DNA of 64,000 bases, taken from positions 62,001-126,000 of the forward strand of contig JALOBW010000002.1 of NCBI GenBank assembly GCA_023228085.1, read 5' to 3'. The translations under genes and the position numbers were made by a program. The stretch comes from a bacterium (GTDB lineage: Bacteria > Patescibacteriota > Minisyncoccia > Minisyncoccales > Minisyncoccaceae). The notes under the pieces were generated by a model. It was given only the letters and a program-made list of their open reading frames with translations. It made no database searches and was not told the origin of the DNA. Each line of letters begins with the position of its first letter. The stretch's first letter is position 1. Positions 9,231 to 15,480 of this stretch are shown here, piece by piece.

Positions 9231-9627
9231 AACAAAAAGAGGAACTATTGTTCCTTTTGCTTCTGTTGTATACCTCTATGAGGCAACAGATATCTTTTGA
9301 GTCAATATCTTCTTCAAGAAATTGAATCGTGTAGCTGGTAAGAGGGTCAATTCCTTTACCCAGATTACTATCAGGTCTTTCCCATCTTTGATTTATGAAG
9401 GATAATTTATCATATTCACAAACTCTTTCAATGAGATTGACCAGAGTGGTTTGGGTGACTTCGCTTGAGTCGGAAGTGTTGATTCCGTAAAGCGAATCAT
9501 CATATTTAATAGCATCAGAAAATCTTTCCCAACTTCCTTCATGTTTAGTGATAATCAGATAGGACTTTCTGTTGGTAGTCTGCATAAACCATACTTGGTT
9601 AATTTTTTCTAAATCCATTTTAATCAC
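9160..9627 (-). CDS. Hypothetical protein, paralogue of the 9763-10116 product
   Basis: About 120 N-terminal residues match the neighbouring 117-residue protein: QVWFMQTTNRKSYLIITK versus QAWFLQTINGKSFLIITK, and SYTIQF ... IEVYNRS versus SYTIKF ... NEVYDRF. Family function is unknown. Unlike the paralogue it has no stop after the EVYNR segment, so the frame reads through an intrinsic terminator (9231-9258) and 35 further residues, into the convergent gene. The true protein probably ends near the terminator. M4 (9618) is the likelier start because the paralogue starts there. Confidence 0.5.
   Translation of the reverse strand: MIKMDLEKINQVWFMQTTNRKSYLIITKHEGSWERFSDAIKYDDSLYGINTSDSSEVTQTTLVNLIERVCEYDKLSFINQRWERPDSNLGKGIDPLTSYTIQFLEEDIDSKDICCLIEVYNRSKRNNSSSFCSIKFALVLKRIIYPHLCNYIYTT
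9231..9258 (-). terminator. Intrinsic terminator inside the 9160-9627 reading frame
   Basis: Stem AGGAAC/GTTCCT with a 4-base loop followed by CTTTTTG on the minus strand. It is in the same place as the terminator of the paralogue at 9742-9764, but here it lies before any in-frame stop. Confidence 0.7.
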
Positions 9628-9698
9628 TCAAAGTGCTTTTGCTAAAATAATTTAGCCACTAATGAAGAAATTATACCATTTTTTATTTTTTTGCAATA
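9628..9698 (-). promoter_or_regulatory. Promoter and leader shared with the paralogue
   Basis: TATAAT (9670-9675) with TTGCAA (9691-9696) or TATTGC (9693-9698) upstream. The leader has GGCTAAA, TTTTAGCAA and AGCACTTTGAG in the same order as the leader of the 9763-10116 gene (GGCTAAA, TTTGGCAA, AGCACCTTGAG), so promoter, leader and gene were duplicated together. Confidence 0.6.
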
Positions 9699-9741
9699 AA
9701 AGAAGCAACATTTAAAGGAAAGGGATACAATTTTTATAAAT

Positions 9742-9764
9742 AAAAAAAGGAAACAAGTTCCTTT
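9742..9764 (-). terminator. Intrinsic terminator of the 9763-10116 gene
   Basis: AAAGGAA/TTCCTTT stem directly after the TAA stop, followed by seven T on the minus strand. Confidence 0.8.
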
Positions 9765-10116
9765 AAAATCTATCATACACCTCATTAAGAAAGCGAATGT
9801 TTTTTGATTCAACTATCTCGTCGGCAAATTTGATAGTGTATGATTGTAGAGTATTAATCTCTCCATAGAATTCGGAATAAAAGCTTCTTTCCCACTTTTG
9901 ATTTTCAAATGTGACTACGTCATCTTCGGTTATCATTTCAAAAAGACTATCCAAATTACCATTTACTTCGGTAATATTGATTCCACAAAACGAGTCTTTA
10001 CATTCTATCGCTGCAAATAAGCTTGCCCATGTTCCTGAACGTTTTGTAATAATAAGAAATGATTTTCCATTTATGGTTTGTAAAAACCACGCCTGACTAA
10101 CTTCTTCTTTTTTCAT
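9763..10116 (-). CDS. Hypothetical protein, 117 aa (paralogue of 9160-9627)
   Basis: A small soluble protein of alternating beta and alpha segments; I do not recognise the family. Conserved positions shared with the upstream-paralogue are the N-terminal WF-QT-N-KS-LIITK strand, GIN near residue 48, NQ-WER near 82 and SYTI-F near 97. The ATG at 10116 is preceded by GAGGGG (about four to nine bases upstream), a good ribosome-binding site. It is monocistronic, with its own promoter, leader hairpin CAAGGT/ACCTTG and terminator. Confidence 0.62.
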   Translation of the reverse strand: MKKEEVSQAWFLQTINGKSFLIITKRSGTWASLFAAIECKDSFCGINITEVNGNLDSLFEMITEDDVVTFENQKWERSFYSEFYGEINTLQSYTIKFADEIVESKNIRFLNEVYDRF

Positions 10117-10204
10117 TTTCCCCTCAAGGTGCTTGCCAAACCTTGTTTAGCCTAATAGGACAATATAATATTTTTATTGTTTTTGCAATGTTAAAGAATT
10201 TAAA

Positions 10205-10234
10205 ATTAAAAAAAAGAAGCACTAAAAGTGCTTT
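10205..10234 (-). terminator. Intrinsic terminator of the 10236-10535 gene
   Basis: AAGCACT/AGTGCTT stem with 3-base loop, then a run of eight T/C-T on the minus strand. The stop codon is one base upstream. Confidence 0.82.
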
Positions 10235-10235
10235 A

Positions 10236-10535
10236 TTAACTTTGCATTACAGCTATTTCTTTTTGCGCTGCAAATTTTTTGTTTGGTGTTGCTTTTGCAA
10301 CTGCTTTTCCGCACAAAGAGCACGATAGGTCGTATGTTGAGTAAAGAATCTCTCCGCAGTTGTAGCAACATGCGTCATATTTTTTTCCGCATTCCTCACA
10401 AATGAACTGTACTTTTCCGTTTTTTTCGTAGTCAATTTTTAACGTAGCCTTGCCACCACATTCACAACGCTGTACTTTTTCACCAGTCTCTTGGTCAATG
10501 GTTGGCTTACATTCACTTCTGCAAACGTCACTCAT
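10236..10535 (-). CDS. Small zinc-ribbon protein, 99 aa
   Basis: I start the protein at the ATG at 10535, not at the longer frame from 10688, because the promoter TTGACA-17-TATAAA sits immediately before it and the longer frame would run through another terminator. Eight cysteines fall in a zinc-ribbon arrangement: CECGG, CEECG, CCYNCG and CSLCG (plus an N-terminal CRSEC pair). The C-terminal three-quarters is related to the 54-residue protein at 11898-12062. Function is unknown; a nucleic-acid or protein-binding adaptor is typical for such ribbons. The mRNA is predicted to be leaderless. Confidence 0.65.
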   Translation of the reverse strand: MSDVCRSECKPTIDQETGEKVQRCECGGKATLKIDYEKNGKVQFICEECGKKYDACCYNCGEILYSTYDLSCSLCGKAVAKATPNKKFAAQKEIAVMQS

Positions 10536-10541
10536 ACCTCT

Positions 10542-10570
10542 TTTATAGTTGATTATTTCTTTAGTGTCAA
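10542..10570 (-). promoter_or_regulatory. Promoter for a leaderless zinc-ribbon mRNA
   Basis: TTGACA (10565-10570), 17-base spacer, TATAAA (10542-10547), then six bases to the ATG at 10535. AGAGGT between -10 and ATG looks like a ribosome-binding site but would not be transcribed. Confidence 0.7.
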
Positions 10571-10572
10571 AC

Positions 10573-10635
10573 AAAAAAATAAAAGACATCGAGCGATGTC
10601 TTTTATTGATCGAGAATGGGGCATTTGATGCCTCT
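10573..10635 (-). ncRNA. Short RNA unit A (~63 nt): promoter, hairpin, terminator, no ORF
   Basis: TTGCAA (10665-10670), 17-base spacer and TATAAA (10642-10647) form a promoter. The predicted transcript starts near 10635, has a 5' hairpin GGCAT/ATGCC with a CAA loop, a linker, and ends at the terminator GACATCG/CGATGTC plus T run. No credible reading frame fits. The 16-bp sequence CATGTGAGCCAGTACA ends five bases before the -35 box (10676-10691) and is shared with unit B at 14.7 kb. Confidence 0.55.
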
Positions 10636-10675
10636 GCATTATTTATACCATGACTATTAAAATTTTGCAATACCC

Positions 10676-10691
10676 TGTACTGGCTCACATG
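10676..10691 (-). promoter_or_regulatory. Conserved 16-bp upstream element (copy A)
   Basis: CATGTGAGCCAGTACA, five bases upstream of the -35 box of RNA unit A. The copy at 14764-14779 differs at a single base (A for G) and has the same five-base distance to its -35 box, which suggests a regulator-binding site. Confidence 0.6.
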
Positions 10692-10742
10692 TTATACACT
10701 TCAGTCTTTTAACAAATATGAAACAAAGATATAGTGGATACT

Positions 10743-10829
10743 ATGAGTAATGAAGCAAAACATTGGTTAAAGATAATAGATTGGTGTAAGAATCACAATA
10801 ATAAAAGTAGAAAAAGAAAAAAGAAGTAG
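10743..10829 (+). CDS. Basic microprotein, 28 aa
   Basis: An ATG at 10743 opens a 28-codon frame (MSNEAKHWLKII ... KSRKRKKK) ending in TAG at 10827-10829, followed by a short AAAAGCGCTTTTTT terminator. A -10 box TATAGT (10730-10735) ends seven bases before the ATG, so the message would be leaderless like other genes here. The C-terminal half is almost all Lys/Arg/Asn, suggesting nucleic-acid or ribosome contact. Function unknown; a chance frame cannot be excluded. Confidence 0.42.
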   Translation: MSNEAKHWLKIIDWCKNHNNKSRKRKKK

Positions 10830-10853
10830 ATTTTTAAAAGCGCTTTTTTATAT
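10830..10853. terminator. Bidirectional short terminator
   Basis: AAAAGCGCTTTT palindrome with T runs on both strands, lying between the convergent 28-aa gene and the EgtD-like methyltransferase. Confidence 0.55.
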
Positions 10854-10854
10854 T

Positions 10855-11817
10855 TTATGATCTATATCTCGTTGGTGATACAGATATTATGCAGTTGTCT
10901 TTTTTCTTATTAGTGGTGAATAAATCAATTCGGAATCCTGCCTTATTAAGCATTTCTACGATGCTTTCTTCAATGTATTTCTTGCTTATGAAAAGTAGTA
11001 TTTCTTCATTTTTCTCAAAGCTTAGCGTTCTTTCGGCAATGGTTATTTTTTTATCTTCTTCTAGGACTAGGAATCCTTCTATCTGTTTTTTCTTCTCGTT
11101 CCATCTAACAGTGTATTCATTCGGTTGGCATCGCATGCCGTAGTTTTGTAGTATACGGACAAAGAAATCAAACTTTTCTTTTTCTTGGTAGTACTTTATT
11201 ATTTTGGAAGTATTTATAAGATTGGATATTTGATTCCCGATGATCAAATGGTCATCGGAAAACATAGACATCTTTAAATTAGAAAGAACCTTTTCGGTAT
11301 TATCAAAATTTCCAATGGTGTTCCCCAGTAAGAAAAAGTAGTTATGGGTATTTTTATTCCTGGATATCTGTAATATCTTTTCAATGATTTCTCCTTTTTC
11401 AAAATCAAAAAGAATCGGTGTCATATTTATAGAACCAAATCTTGCTTTGATACTCCTGGTTGACCCTTCTAGCATTGCTTGGCTGATATCTACTGGAATG
11501 TAGTTTATATTCTTGATATTCAAGGTTGCCAAGTATTCAAAAATTGGAAGCATAGGAATACCATCTCCGCAACCAAAGTCAATAATATTTACTGTATCGG
11601 TGTCGTTGTTTATTTCTCTAAAAATAAAAGGAAGAGAATCTTTTTTCAAAAGGTCTTCTTCAAATTCCAAGTCTTTATTTTCACGACTTTTTTCGGCGAT
11701 TCTTACCCAGTTTTCGTATCCATCTCCAATGTATCCGAATTTGAGTGGAGATTCTGCTCTGGATTCTAGCGATGATAACAGTTCCAACTCTTGTGTCTTT
11801 GTGAGATTTTTGTCCAT
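10855..11817 (-). CDS. EgtD-like (histidine-specific type) SAM methyltransferase
   Basis: A 320-residue class I methyltransferase. IIDFGCGDGIPMLP (about residues 88-101) is the SAM-binding motif I, INYIPVDISQAML matches motif II, and FFLLGNTIGNF (about 175-185) is the signature seen in EgtD-type enzymes, which methylate the alpha-amino group of histidine or related substrates. The region is too short and diverged to name the substrate; no ergothioneine partner genes are nearby. N-terminal residues before 85 are a helical cap as in EgtD. Single-gene unit; the ATG at 11817 is the only good start. Confidence 0.7.
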   Translation of the reverse strand: MDKNLTKTQELELLSSLESRAESPLKFGYIGDGYENWVRIAEKSRENKDLEFEEDLLKKDSLPFIFREINNDTDTVNIIDFGCGDGIPMLPIFEYLATLNIKNINYIPVDISQAMLEGSTRSIKARFGSINMTPILFDFEKGEIIEKILQISRNKNTHNYFFLLGNTIGNFDNTEKVLSNLKMSMFSDDHLIIGNQISNLINTSKIIKYYQEKEKFDFFVRILQNYGMRCQPNEYTVRWNEKKKQIEGFLVLEEDKKITIAERTLSFEKNEEILLFISKKYIEESIVEMLNKAGFRIDLFTTNKKKDNCIISVSPTRYRS

Positions 11818-11870
11818 ATTTTTAATTTTGTTTCTTGTTTTATTTATACTTTATTTTTTTGATTCTGCAA

Positions 11871-11898
11871 TAAAAAAATAAAAGTACATAAGTACTTT
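11871..11898 (-). terminator. Intrinsic terminator of the 11898-12062 gene
   Basis: AAAGTAC/GTACTTT stem with 4-base loop and a seven-T run on the minus strand; the TAA stop lies in the upper arm region. Confidence 0.75.
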
Positions 11899-12062
11899 TA
11901 ATATCCACCACAAGTTGAGCAAAGAAAATCTTCATTTACTTTTAGCGGTTTACCGCAGGTATGACAGTAATCCTGCCATTCATTGCCACATTCGCACACA
12001 TACCATACCTCGCTATCACCCCTTAGCTCAAATTGGGCATCCTTTCCGCAAGAACATTGCAT
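11898..12062 (-). CDS. Minimal zinc-ribbon protein, 54 aa
   Basis: Begins MQCSCGKDAQF and carries four cysteine knuckles: CSCG, CECG, CHTCG and CSTCG. This spacing matches the larger paralogue at 10236-10535, so it is a shortened member of the same family. I choose the ATG at 12062 over a TTG at 12080 because -35 TTGACA (12093-12098) and -10 TATTAT (12069-12074) place the transcript start at that ATG, with a six-base gap as in the paralogue. Function unknown. Confidence 0.62.
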   Translation of the reverse strand: MQCSCGKDAQFELRGDSEVWYVCECGNEWQDYCHTCGKPLKVNEDFLCSTCGGY

Positions 12063-12119
12063 AGGGTAATAATAAGACAAATTTTATTATAATGTCAACG
12101 ATTTTAGTCACTTTTAAAT

Positions 12120-12148
12120 AATAAAAAGGGTTTAAATGCCCTTTTATA
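12120..12148 (-). terminator. Intrinsic terminator of the 27-aa membrane microprotein gene
   Basis: AAAAGGGC ... GCCCTTTT-type stem (AAAAGGGcatttaaACCCTTTT on the minus strand) followed by TATT. Confidence 0.7.
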
Positions 12149-12159
12149 AATTGACGTAA

Positions 12160-12243
12160 TTAACGTCGTTTTCTTCCTTCGCCCGACATGAAATAAGCAG
12201 CAATGCCCATCATTATCAGGACAAGTAATGAACAGACTCCCAC
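12160..12243 (-). CDS. Single-span membrane microprotein, 27 aa
   Basis: A GTG at 12243 opens a 27-codon frame: MGVCSLLVLIMMGIAAYF then a basic tail ending GRKRR. It has one hydrophobic helix and a positive C-terminus, so the tail should stay in the cytoplasm. Support for a real gene is unusually complete for its size: promoter TTGACT-17-TAGAAT upstream, ribosome-binding site AGAGGA seven bases before the start, and its own terminator. Small membrane proteins of this type often modulate a transporter or kinase; the partner is unknown. Confidence 0.62.
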   Translation of the reverse strand: MGVCSLLVLIMMGIAAYFMSGEGRKRR

Positions 12244-12295
12244 TTTCTTTCCTCTTTTTTTATTCTATTCAGTTTGTAATCATAAGTCAATGCTT

Positions 12296-12332
12296 TTTTA
12301 AAAAAAAGAGCCCTAAATATAATTTGGCTCTA
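12296..12332 (-). terminator. Terminator whose loop contains a stop codon
   Basis: GAGCC/GGCTC stem plus AAAT/ATTT, followed by nine T on the minus strand. The 5' arm is coding sequence of the 12313-12651 gene and its TAG stop lies inside the hairpin. Confidence 0.75.
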
Positions 12333-12651
12333 TAATATTACAGTTAATTGTCTTTATGGTGACAATTTTATCTTCGGGGAAATGAACCCCCGCAAGGGTG
12401 ATGGATTTTGGACGATGTTCATCATTCAATACCTTCTCTGGACCAAGTGATACTAGCTCTTGATTTGGATTTTGAACAATTGTCATTGTTCCTTCTTGAA
12501 TACAGATTAATTGTTCGGGAGCTTTTCCGTTTAGATCCGTTAGGCATTCAGCTTCTATTCCAACAAGGACATAAATGGTCTCTTTACTTGTTTTAAGTAT
12601 AGTTGCTTTTGTTTTTGACATTTTCTTCACATCTTTTTTAACAAGGAGCAT
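12313..12651 (-). CDS. Hypothetical protein, 112 aa (102 aa from second start)
   Basis: I do not recognise the family. The protein is mainly beta strands with few aromatic residues and is likely a small soluble beta-fold. The start is uncertain: ATG at 12651 (MLLVKKDV) would be leaderless, six bases after GATAAT; ATG at 12621 (MSKTKATIL) gives a shorter protein. TTGACT lies upstream. The gene ends in a terminator formed over its own stop codon. Confidence 0.58.
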   Translation of the reverse strand: MLLVKKDVKKMSKTKATILKTSKETIYVLVGIEAECLTDLNGKAPEQLICIQEGTMTIVQNPNQELVSLGPEKVLNDEHRPKSITLAGVHFPEDKIVTIKTINCNIIEPNYI

Positions 12652-12700
12652 TTAAGAATTATCATAATTGATATATCAAGTCAATGCTTATAATAATTCT

Positions 12701-13681
12701 TTAAAGACATATCTTGTTTCTCAAAGCAAATTGTTTTATTAATTTTTTGCACATACTTCCCCCTTTGTAGTATATGATTTTTAATGATTTTTTTAGATCA
12801 CGAGTATCAGTTTTATTTATCCCAAGTCTTTCTATCGTATAGAGTATTTTTTTTGTTGTTTTGTAATCTAATTTTTCGTAGTGAAGAGAGTAGATAATTA
12901 AAGAAGATACATATTTTTTTAATTTGAATGGTGGATTATAGTTATAATATTTTACGATTTTTAGAAACAAGTTCTTATCTTCTAGTAGCAAGCTTTGAAA
13001 AACCAGTCTCAATTCATGTTCGTCAAAAATATTTTTATTTATAAATAGATAAAGATCGGGATTTTTCTGTGTTCTTTTGAGTAATGATTGTTTTATTATA
13101 TGATTATCACACAGATTAATAATATCCTTCACCCCTAGTGCCTCAAGAATATTTTTTTGACTTTCAATGGTGATAAATTCGCCGATTGATGTAATAATTT
13201 TTGCATTGCTTTTATCAATGTTTATTCTGTATAAAATTCTTATTGAAAGAATTGCAATTTCCGAATTATTATTTTTTATAAGAACTATTAATTCATTTAT
13301 TAATTGTTCAAATGAATCTATTTCGTGTAGCAATAATCTTATTGGATTACCAACAAATTTTAAAAAATTATCTATTTGTTTAAGTATCAATTTTTGACTT
13401 TCAAAATCTTTAAGATCTGTCTGTTGCAACAAGAGATATGATAGCGTGTATATTCTTGCGTACAGCGAATAGTATTCGGGAAAATAGATGTTGAGAATAA
13501 AAGACATGCTGCTCTTTTTACATTTTGGGCAAGCAGTATATCTGGGGTGTGTTTTCCATAAAAAGTAAAAGATTTTATTAGCTCTAAATAATAACCAAAT
13601 GAGTAATTCTTTGATCATCTTTATTCTGCCTATCTTGGTAGGTCTGCCTTGGAATCCGCAATTAGTACAAATATATTCCAT
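12701..13681 (-). CDS. Zinc-binding, helical-repeat protein, 326 aa
   Basis: The start is set at ATG 13681 (MEYICTNCGFQGRP), because the longer frame from 13735 runs through a terminator. An N-terminal zinc ribbon is formed by CTNC (residues 4-7) and CPKC (about 54-57), with a hydrophobic helix between them (ELLIWLLFRANKIFYFLW) that might be membrane-associated. The remaining 260 residues are alpha-helical with a repeated LI-x-LLR pattern that resembles HEAT-type repeats. Function is unknown. The structured RNA at 13799-13946 lies just upstream on the same strand and might act as its leader. Confidence 0.55.
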   Translation of the reverse strand: MEYICTNCGFQGRPTKIGRIKMIKELLIWLLFRANKIFYFLWKTHPRYTACPKCKKSSMSFILNIYFPEYYSLYARIYTLSYLLLQQTDLKDFESQKLILKQIDNFLKFVGNPIRLLLHEIDSFEQLINELIVLIKNNNSEIAILSIRILYRINIDKSNAKIITSIGEFITIESQKNILEALGVKDIINLCDNHIIKQSLLKRTQKNPDLYLFINKNIFDEHELRLVFQSLLLEDKNLFLKIVKYYNYNPPFKLKKYVSSLIIYSLHYEKLDYKTTKKILYTIERLGINKTDTRDLKKSLKIIYYKGGSMCKKLIKQFALRNKICL

Positions 13682-13721
13682 ATATTTATTCTTAAACTGA
13701 TTATTCTGTTTTAAAAAAAAC

Positions 13722-13742
13722 GAAAAAACCCACAAAGTGAGG
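13722..13742 (-). terminator. Terminator between the structured RNA and the 12701 gene
   Basis: CCTCAC/GTGGG hairpin with a TTT loop followed by TTTTTT and a second run of eight T. It could end a longer form of the structured RNA. Confidence 0.6.
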
Positions 13743-13798
13743 CATTGAATAAAAAATTAGAGTTTCATAGGCTTGGTCGGATTTAACTTATAATTTTA

Positions 13799-13946
13799 TG
13801 GGAAACAAAAAGCTCCCCACCAGCGATAGCCTTTCGGCTACCCATACCCCTTTCGGGAATATGACCGACCAAGGTGTTCTGATGAAGAGCACTTTATCTT
13901 GGTCGGTTTTGCGCCATGCCTGTTAAGGTTTAGGCTTATTGAATTG
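13799..13946 (-). ncRNA. Structured RNA, copy 1 (~148 nt), unidentified family
   Basis: A homologous pair exists at 44137-44297. On the minus strand both share -10 TATTAT, ACAATTyAATA at the start, GCCTAAAC, GGCATGGC and CAAA, then a 10-bp hairpin (ACCGACCAAG/CTTGGTCGGT here), a hairpin with GAAA loop (CCC/GGG), a hairpin TAGCC-GAAA-GGCTA, CTGGTGGG, and GCTTTTTGTTT in the loop of a last short hairpin. Stems change sequence but keep pairing between copies, so the RNA structure is conserved. GNRA/UUCG loops appear only in the minus-strand reading. No match to tmRNA, RNase P, SRP or 6S motifs was seen. It ends about 120 bases before a gene on the same strand. Confidence 0.65.
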
Positions 13947-13991
13947 TAAATTTATAATAGCTTAAAATCGTGGAAAAGTGTAGGGGTATGT

Positions 13992-14015
13992 AAAAAAGCC
14001 CCTAAGGGGCTTTTT
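13992..14015 (-). terminator. Intrinsic terminator of the 14029-14589 gene
   Basis: Perfect AAAAAGCCCC/GGGGCTTTTT inverted repeat, usable on both strands. Confidence 0.9.
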
Positions 14016-14028
14016 GGTTTTATACGTC

Positions 14029-14589
14029 TTACTTCCCTCTTTCTTTCATATAATAGTCTCTTACATATATTCCTAGAACTATCCACATGCTTTCATTTGG
14101 AAAGTTGTAAAAGTATTCTTTAACACTATTAAAATACTCTTTGTTCATTAGGAATAGAATTGATCTAATAGCTGCTGATTCTATGTCAAGGGAATTTTCT
14201 GCTTTTTGATTATCAATGAAGTCAAAGAAATCCTTTCTATTTTCCTTAAAGACTTCTTCAAATTTTGAATTTTTAATAATCTCTAATCCCTTTTCTGTTA
14301 AGTTTAGTGGCGAGCATGCTCTTAATGCTTCAGAATTTATCTGGATTGCATCACATTTTATTATGGCGTGCTCAATTATTTTCAGATTGTTTTTGATAAC
14401 CTCAATATCTTTTTTTATGTCCTCAACTTGAATTTCAATTTTATCAATTTTTTTGACATCTTTTTCTATATTCTCTACCCTTTTTGATAATCTTGACTTT
14501 CCAAGCTCTACCAACCAGAGTGCACCAAGAATAAGGGATGTTATTATTGCCCAATAATCTTTAAGGAAATCTAGAATAGTGTTTTCCAT
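14029..14589 (-). CDS. Membrane-anchored coiled-coil protein, 186 aa
   Basis: Residues 10-30 (YWAIITSLILGALWLVELG) form one transmembrane helix, residues 33-80 a coiled coil with repeating I/V and K/E positions (VENIEKDVKKIDKIEIQ), and the C-terminal 100 residues a helical cytoplasmic domain. This layout is typical of small membrane-tethered effectors or scaffold proteins, but I recognise no family. It has its own strong terminator. Confidence 0.6.
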   Translation of the reverse strand: MENTILDFLKDYWAIITSLILGALWLVELGKSRLSKRVENIEKDVKKIDKIEIQVEDIKKDIEVIKNNLKIIEHAIIKCDAIQINSEALRACSPLNLTEKGLEIIKNSKFEEVFKENRKDFFDFIDNQKAENSLDIESAAIRSILFLMNKEYFNSVKEYFYNFPNESMWIVLGIYVRDYYMKERGK

Positions 14590-14663
14590 TTTTTTGAATA
14601 TTATTGGACCTTTAATTTGGTCTCTATATTTTTTATTGTAATTACTTTTGAAATAAAATTCAA

Positions 14664-14724
14664 TAAAAGAGAACCTTGCGGTCCTCTTTGGGATAATAAT
14701 TGCCTACGAGTCTAGTGAATACAA
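14664..14724 (-). ncRNA. Short RNA unit B (~61 nt)
   Basis: TTGACA (14753-14758), 16-base spacer and TATAAA (14731-14736) precede a short transcript that ends at GAGGACC-GCAA-GGTTCTC plus TTTT (14665-14686). No gene lies between promoter and terminator; the only frame, eight codons from the ATG at 14730, would begin upstream of the expected transcript start. The upstream 16-bp element (14764-14779) is nearly identical to that of unit A. Confidence 0.55.
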
Positions 14725-14763
14725 GGTCATTTTATAACGCCATCCATCTTTATGTCAAGTTTT

Positions 14764-14779
14764 TGTACTGGTTCACATG
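14764..14779 (-). promoter_or_regulatory. Conserved 16-bp upstream element (copy B)
   Basis: CATGTGAACCAGTACA, five bases upstream of the -35 box of RNA unit B; one base different from copy A at 10676-10691. Confidence 0.6.
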
Positions 14780-15008
14780 ATATGATTATACTTCCCTTTT
14801 TGTTTGTTATTGCGAGGAGATAGTAAAAAACAAAGCAATACTTTTTCCTTAATATCCTTTTTTGTAAATAAAGAAAGCAAGATTACATTTTACTTTAAAC
14901 AGATTTATAAGAAAACTTAAGGACTTTTTGAGAAAGTAATGGCGTGTTAATTACTATAGCTGTAGATTTGTAAAATATAAAAAAGACTCAAATTAAGAGT
15001 CTATGCTT

Positions 15009-15302
15009 TTAGAAACCTTTCTTAAGGGGTAGTCTTACCTTCATTCTATTGAAAGGAAAAGAGGCTCCTTCAATCCATGCATCCCCCGTTGTTTCATCAA
15101 CGAGTATCCATATGCTATTGTGATATGCTAATCGCAATTCACATGGATTGGGACCTACTTCATTCAAAAGAACTTGAAACGAAACAATTTTGTTAAACGG
15201 AGCAATCCGTCCCTTTAAAACGTACACTCCGCACGCAAGCCTAGTTGAGCTTGTAATAGCAAGTGACTGTCCTTGATAACTACTTAATACAGTTGGTTCC
15301 AT
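15009..15302 (-). CDS. Hypothetical protein, 97 aa
   Basis: A small beta-rich protein of unknown family. The open frame allows a GTG at 15311, but the ATG at 15302 follows AAGGTG by six bases and is preferred. Promoter TTGACA-17-TACTTT lies about 40 bases upstream. Base composition is less AT-biased than in the neighbouring genes. It is monocistronic, with an AGACTC/GAGTCT terminator downstream. Confidence 0.55.
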   Translation of the reverse strand: MEPTVLSSYQGQSLAITSSTRLACGVYVLKGRIAPFNKIVSFQVLLNEVGPNPCELRLAYHNSIWILVDETTGDAWIEGASFPFNRMKVRLPLKKGF

Positions 15303-15424
15303 TTTTTGCACCTTGTACTAATTAAAAAGTACAATAATACTATTAAGATGTCAACATCTCAAAACAAAGTAGTCAGCTAGTTTAAAAATTCAATATTAAT
15401 GTATTTGTATTTATCAAAAATTGT

Positions 15425-15480
15425 ATAAAAAAAGAAGCTTTATTGTCGCTCAGATAGAGCTTGCTTCTGACATTTTTTCT
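15425..15480 (-). terminator. Terminator built over the stop codon of the 15450 gene
   Basis: AGAAGC/GCTTCT arms with inner AGCTC/GAGC pairing, followed by seven T. The 5' arm is coding and the TGA stop lies within the hairpin. Confidence 0.65.

Larger units (their letters stand above)
14590..15008. other. Intergenic region without protein gene
   Basis: Contains RNA unit B (14664-14724) with its promoter and upstream element, and the terminator of the 15009 gene (14980-15003, AGACTC/GAGTCT stem plus T run). From about 14790 to 14975 I see only AT-rich sequence with no supported feature. Confidence 0.6.
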
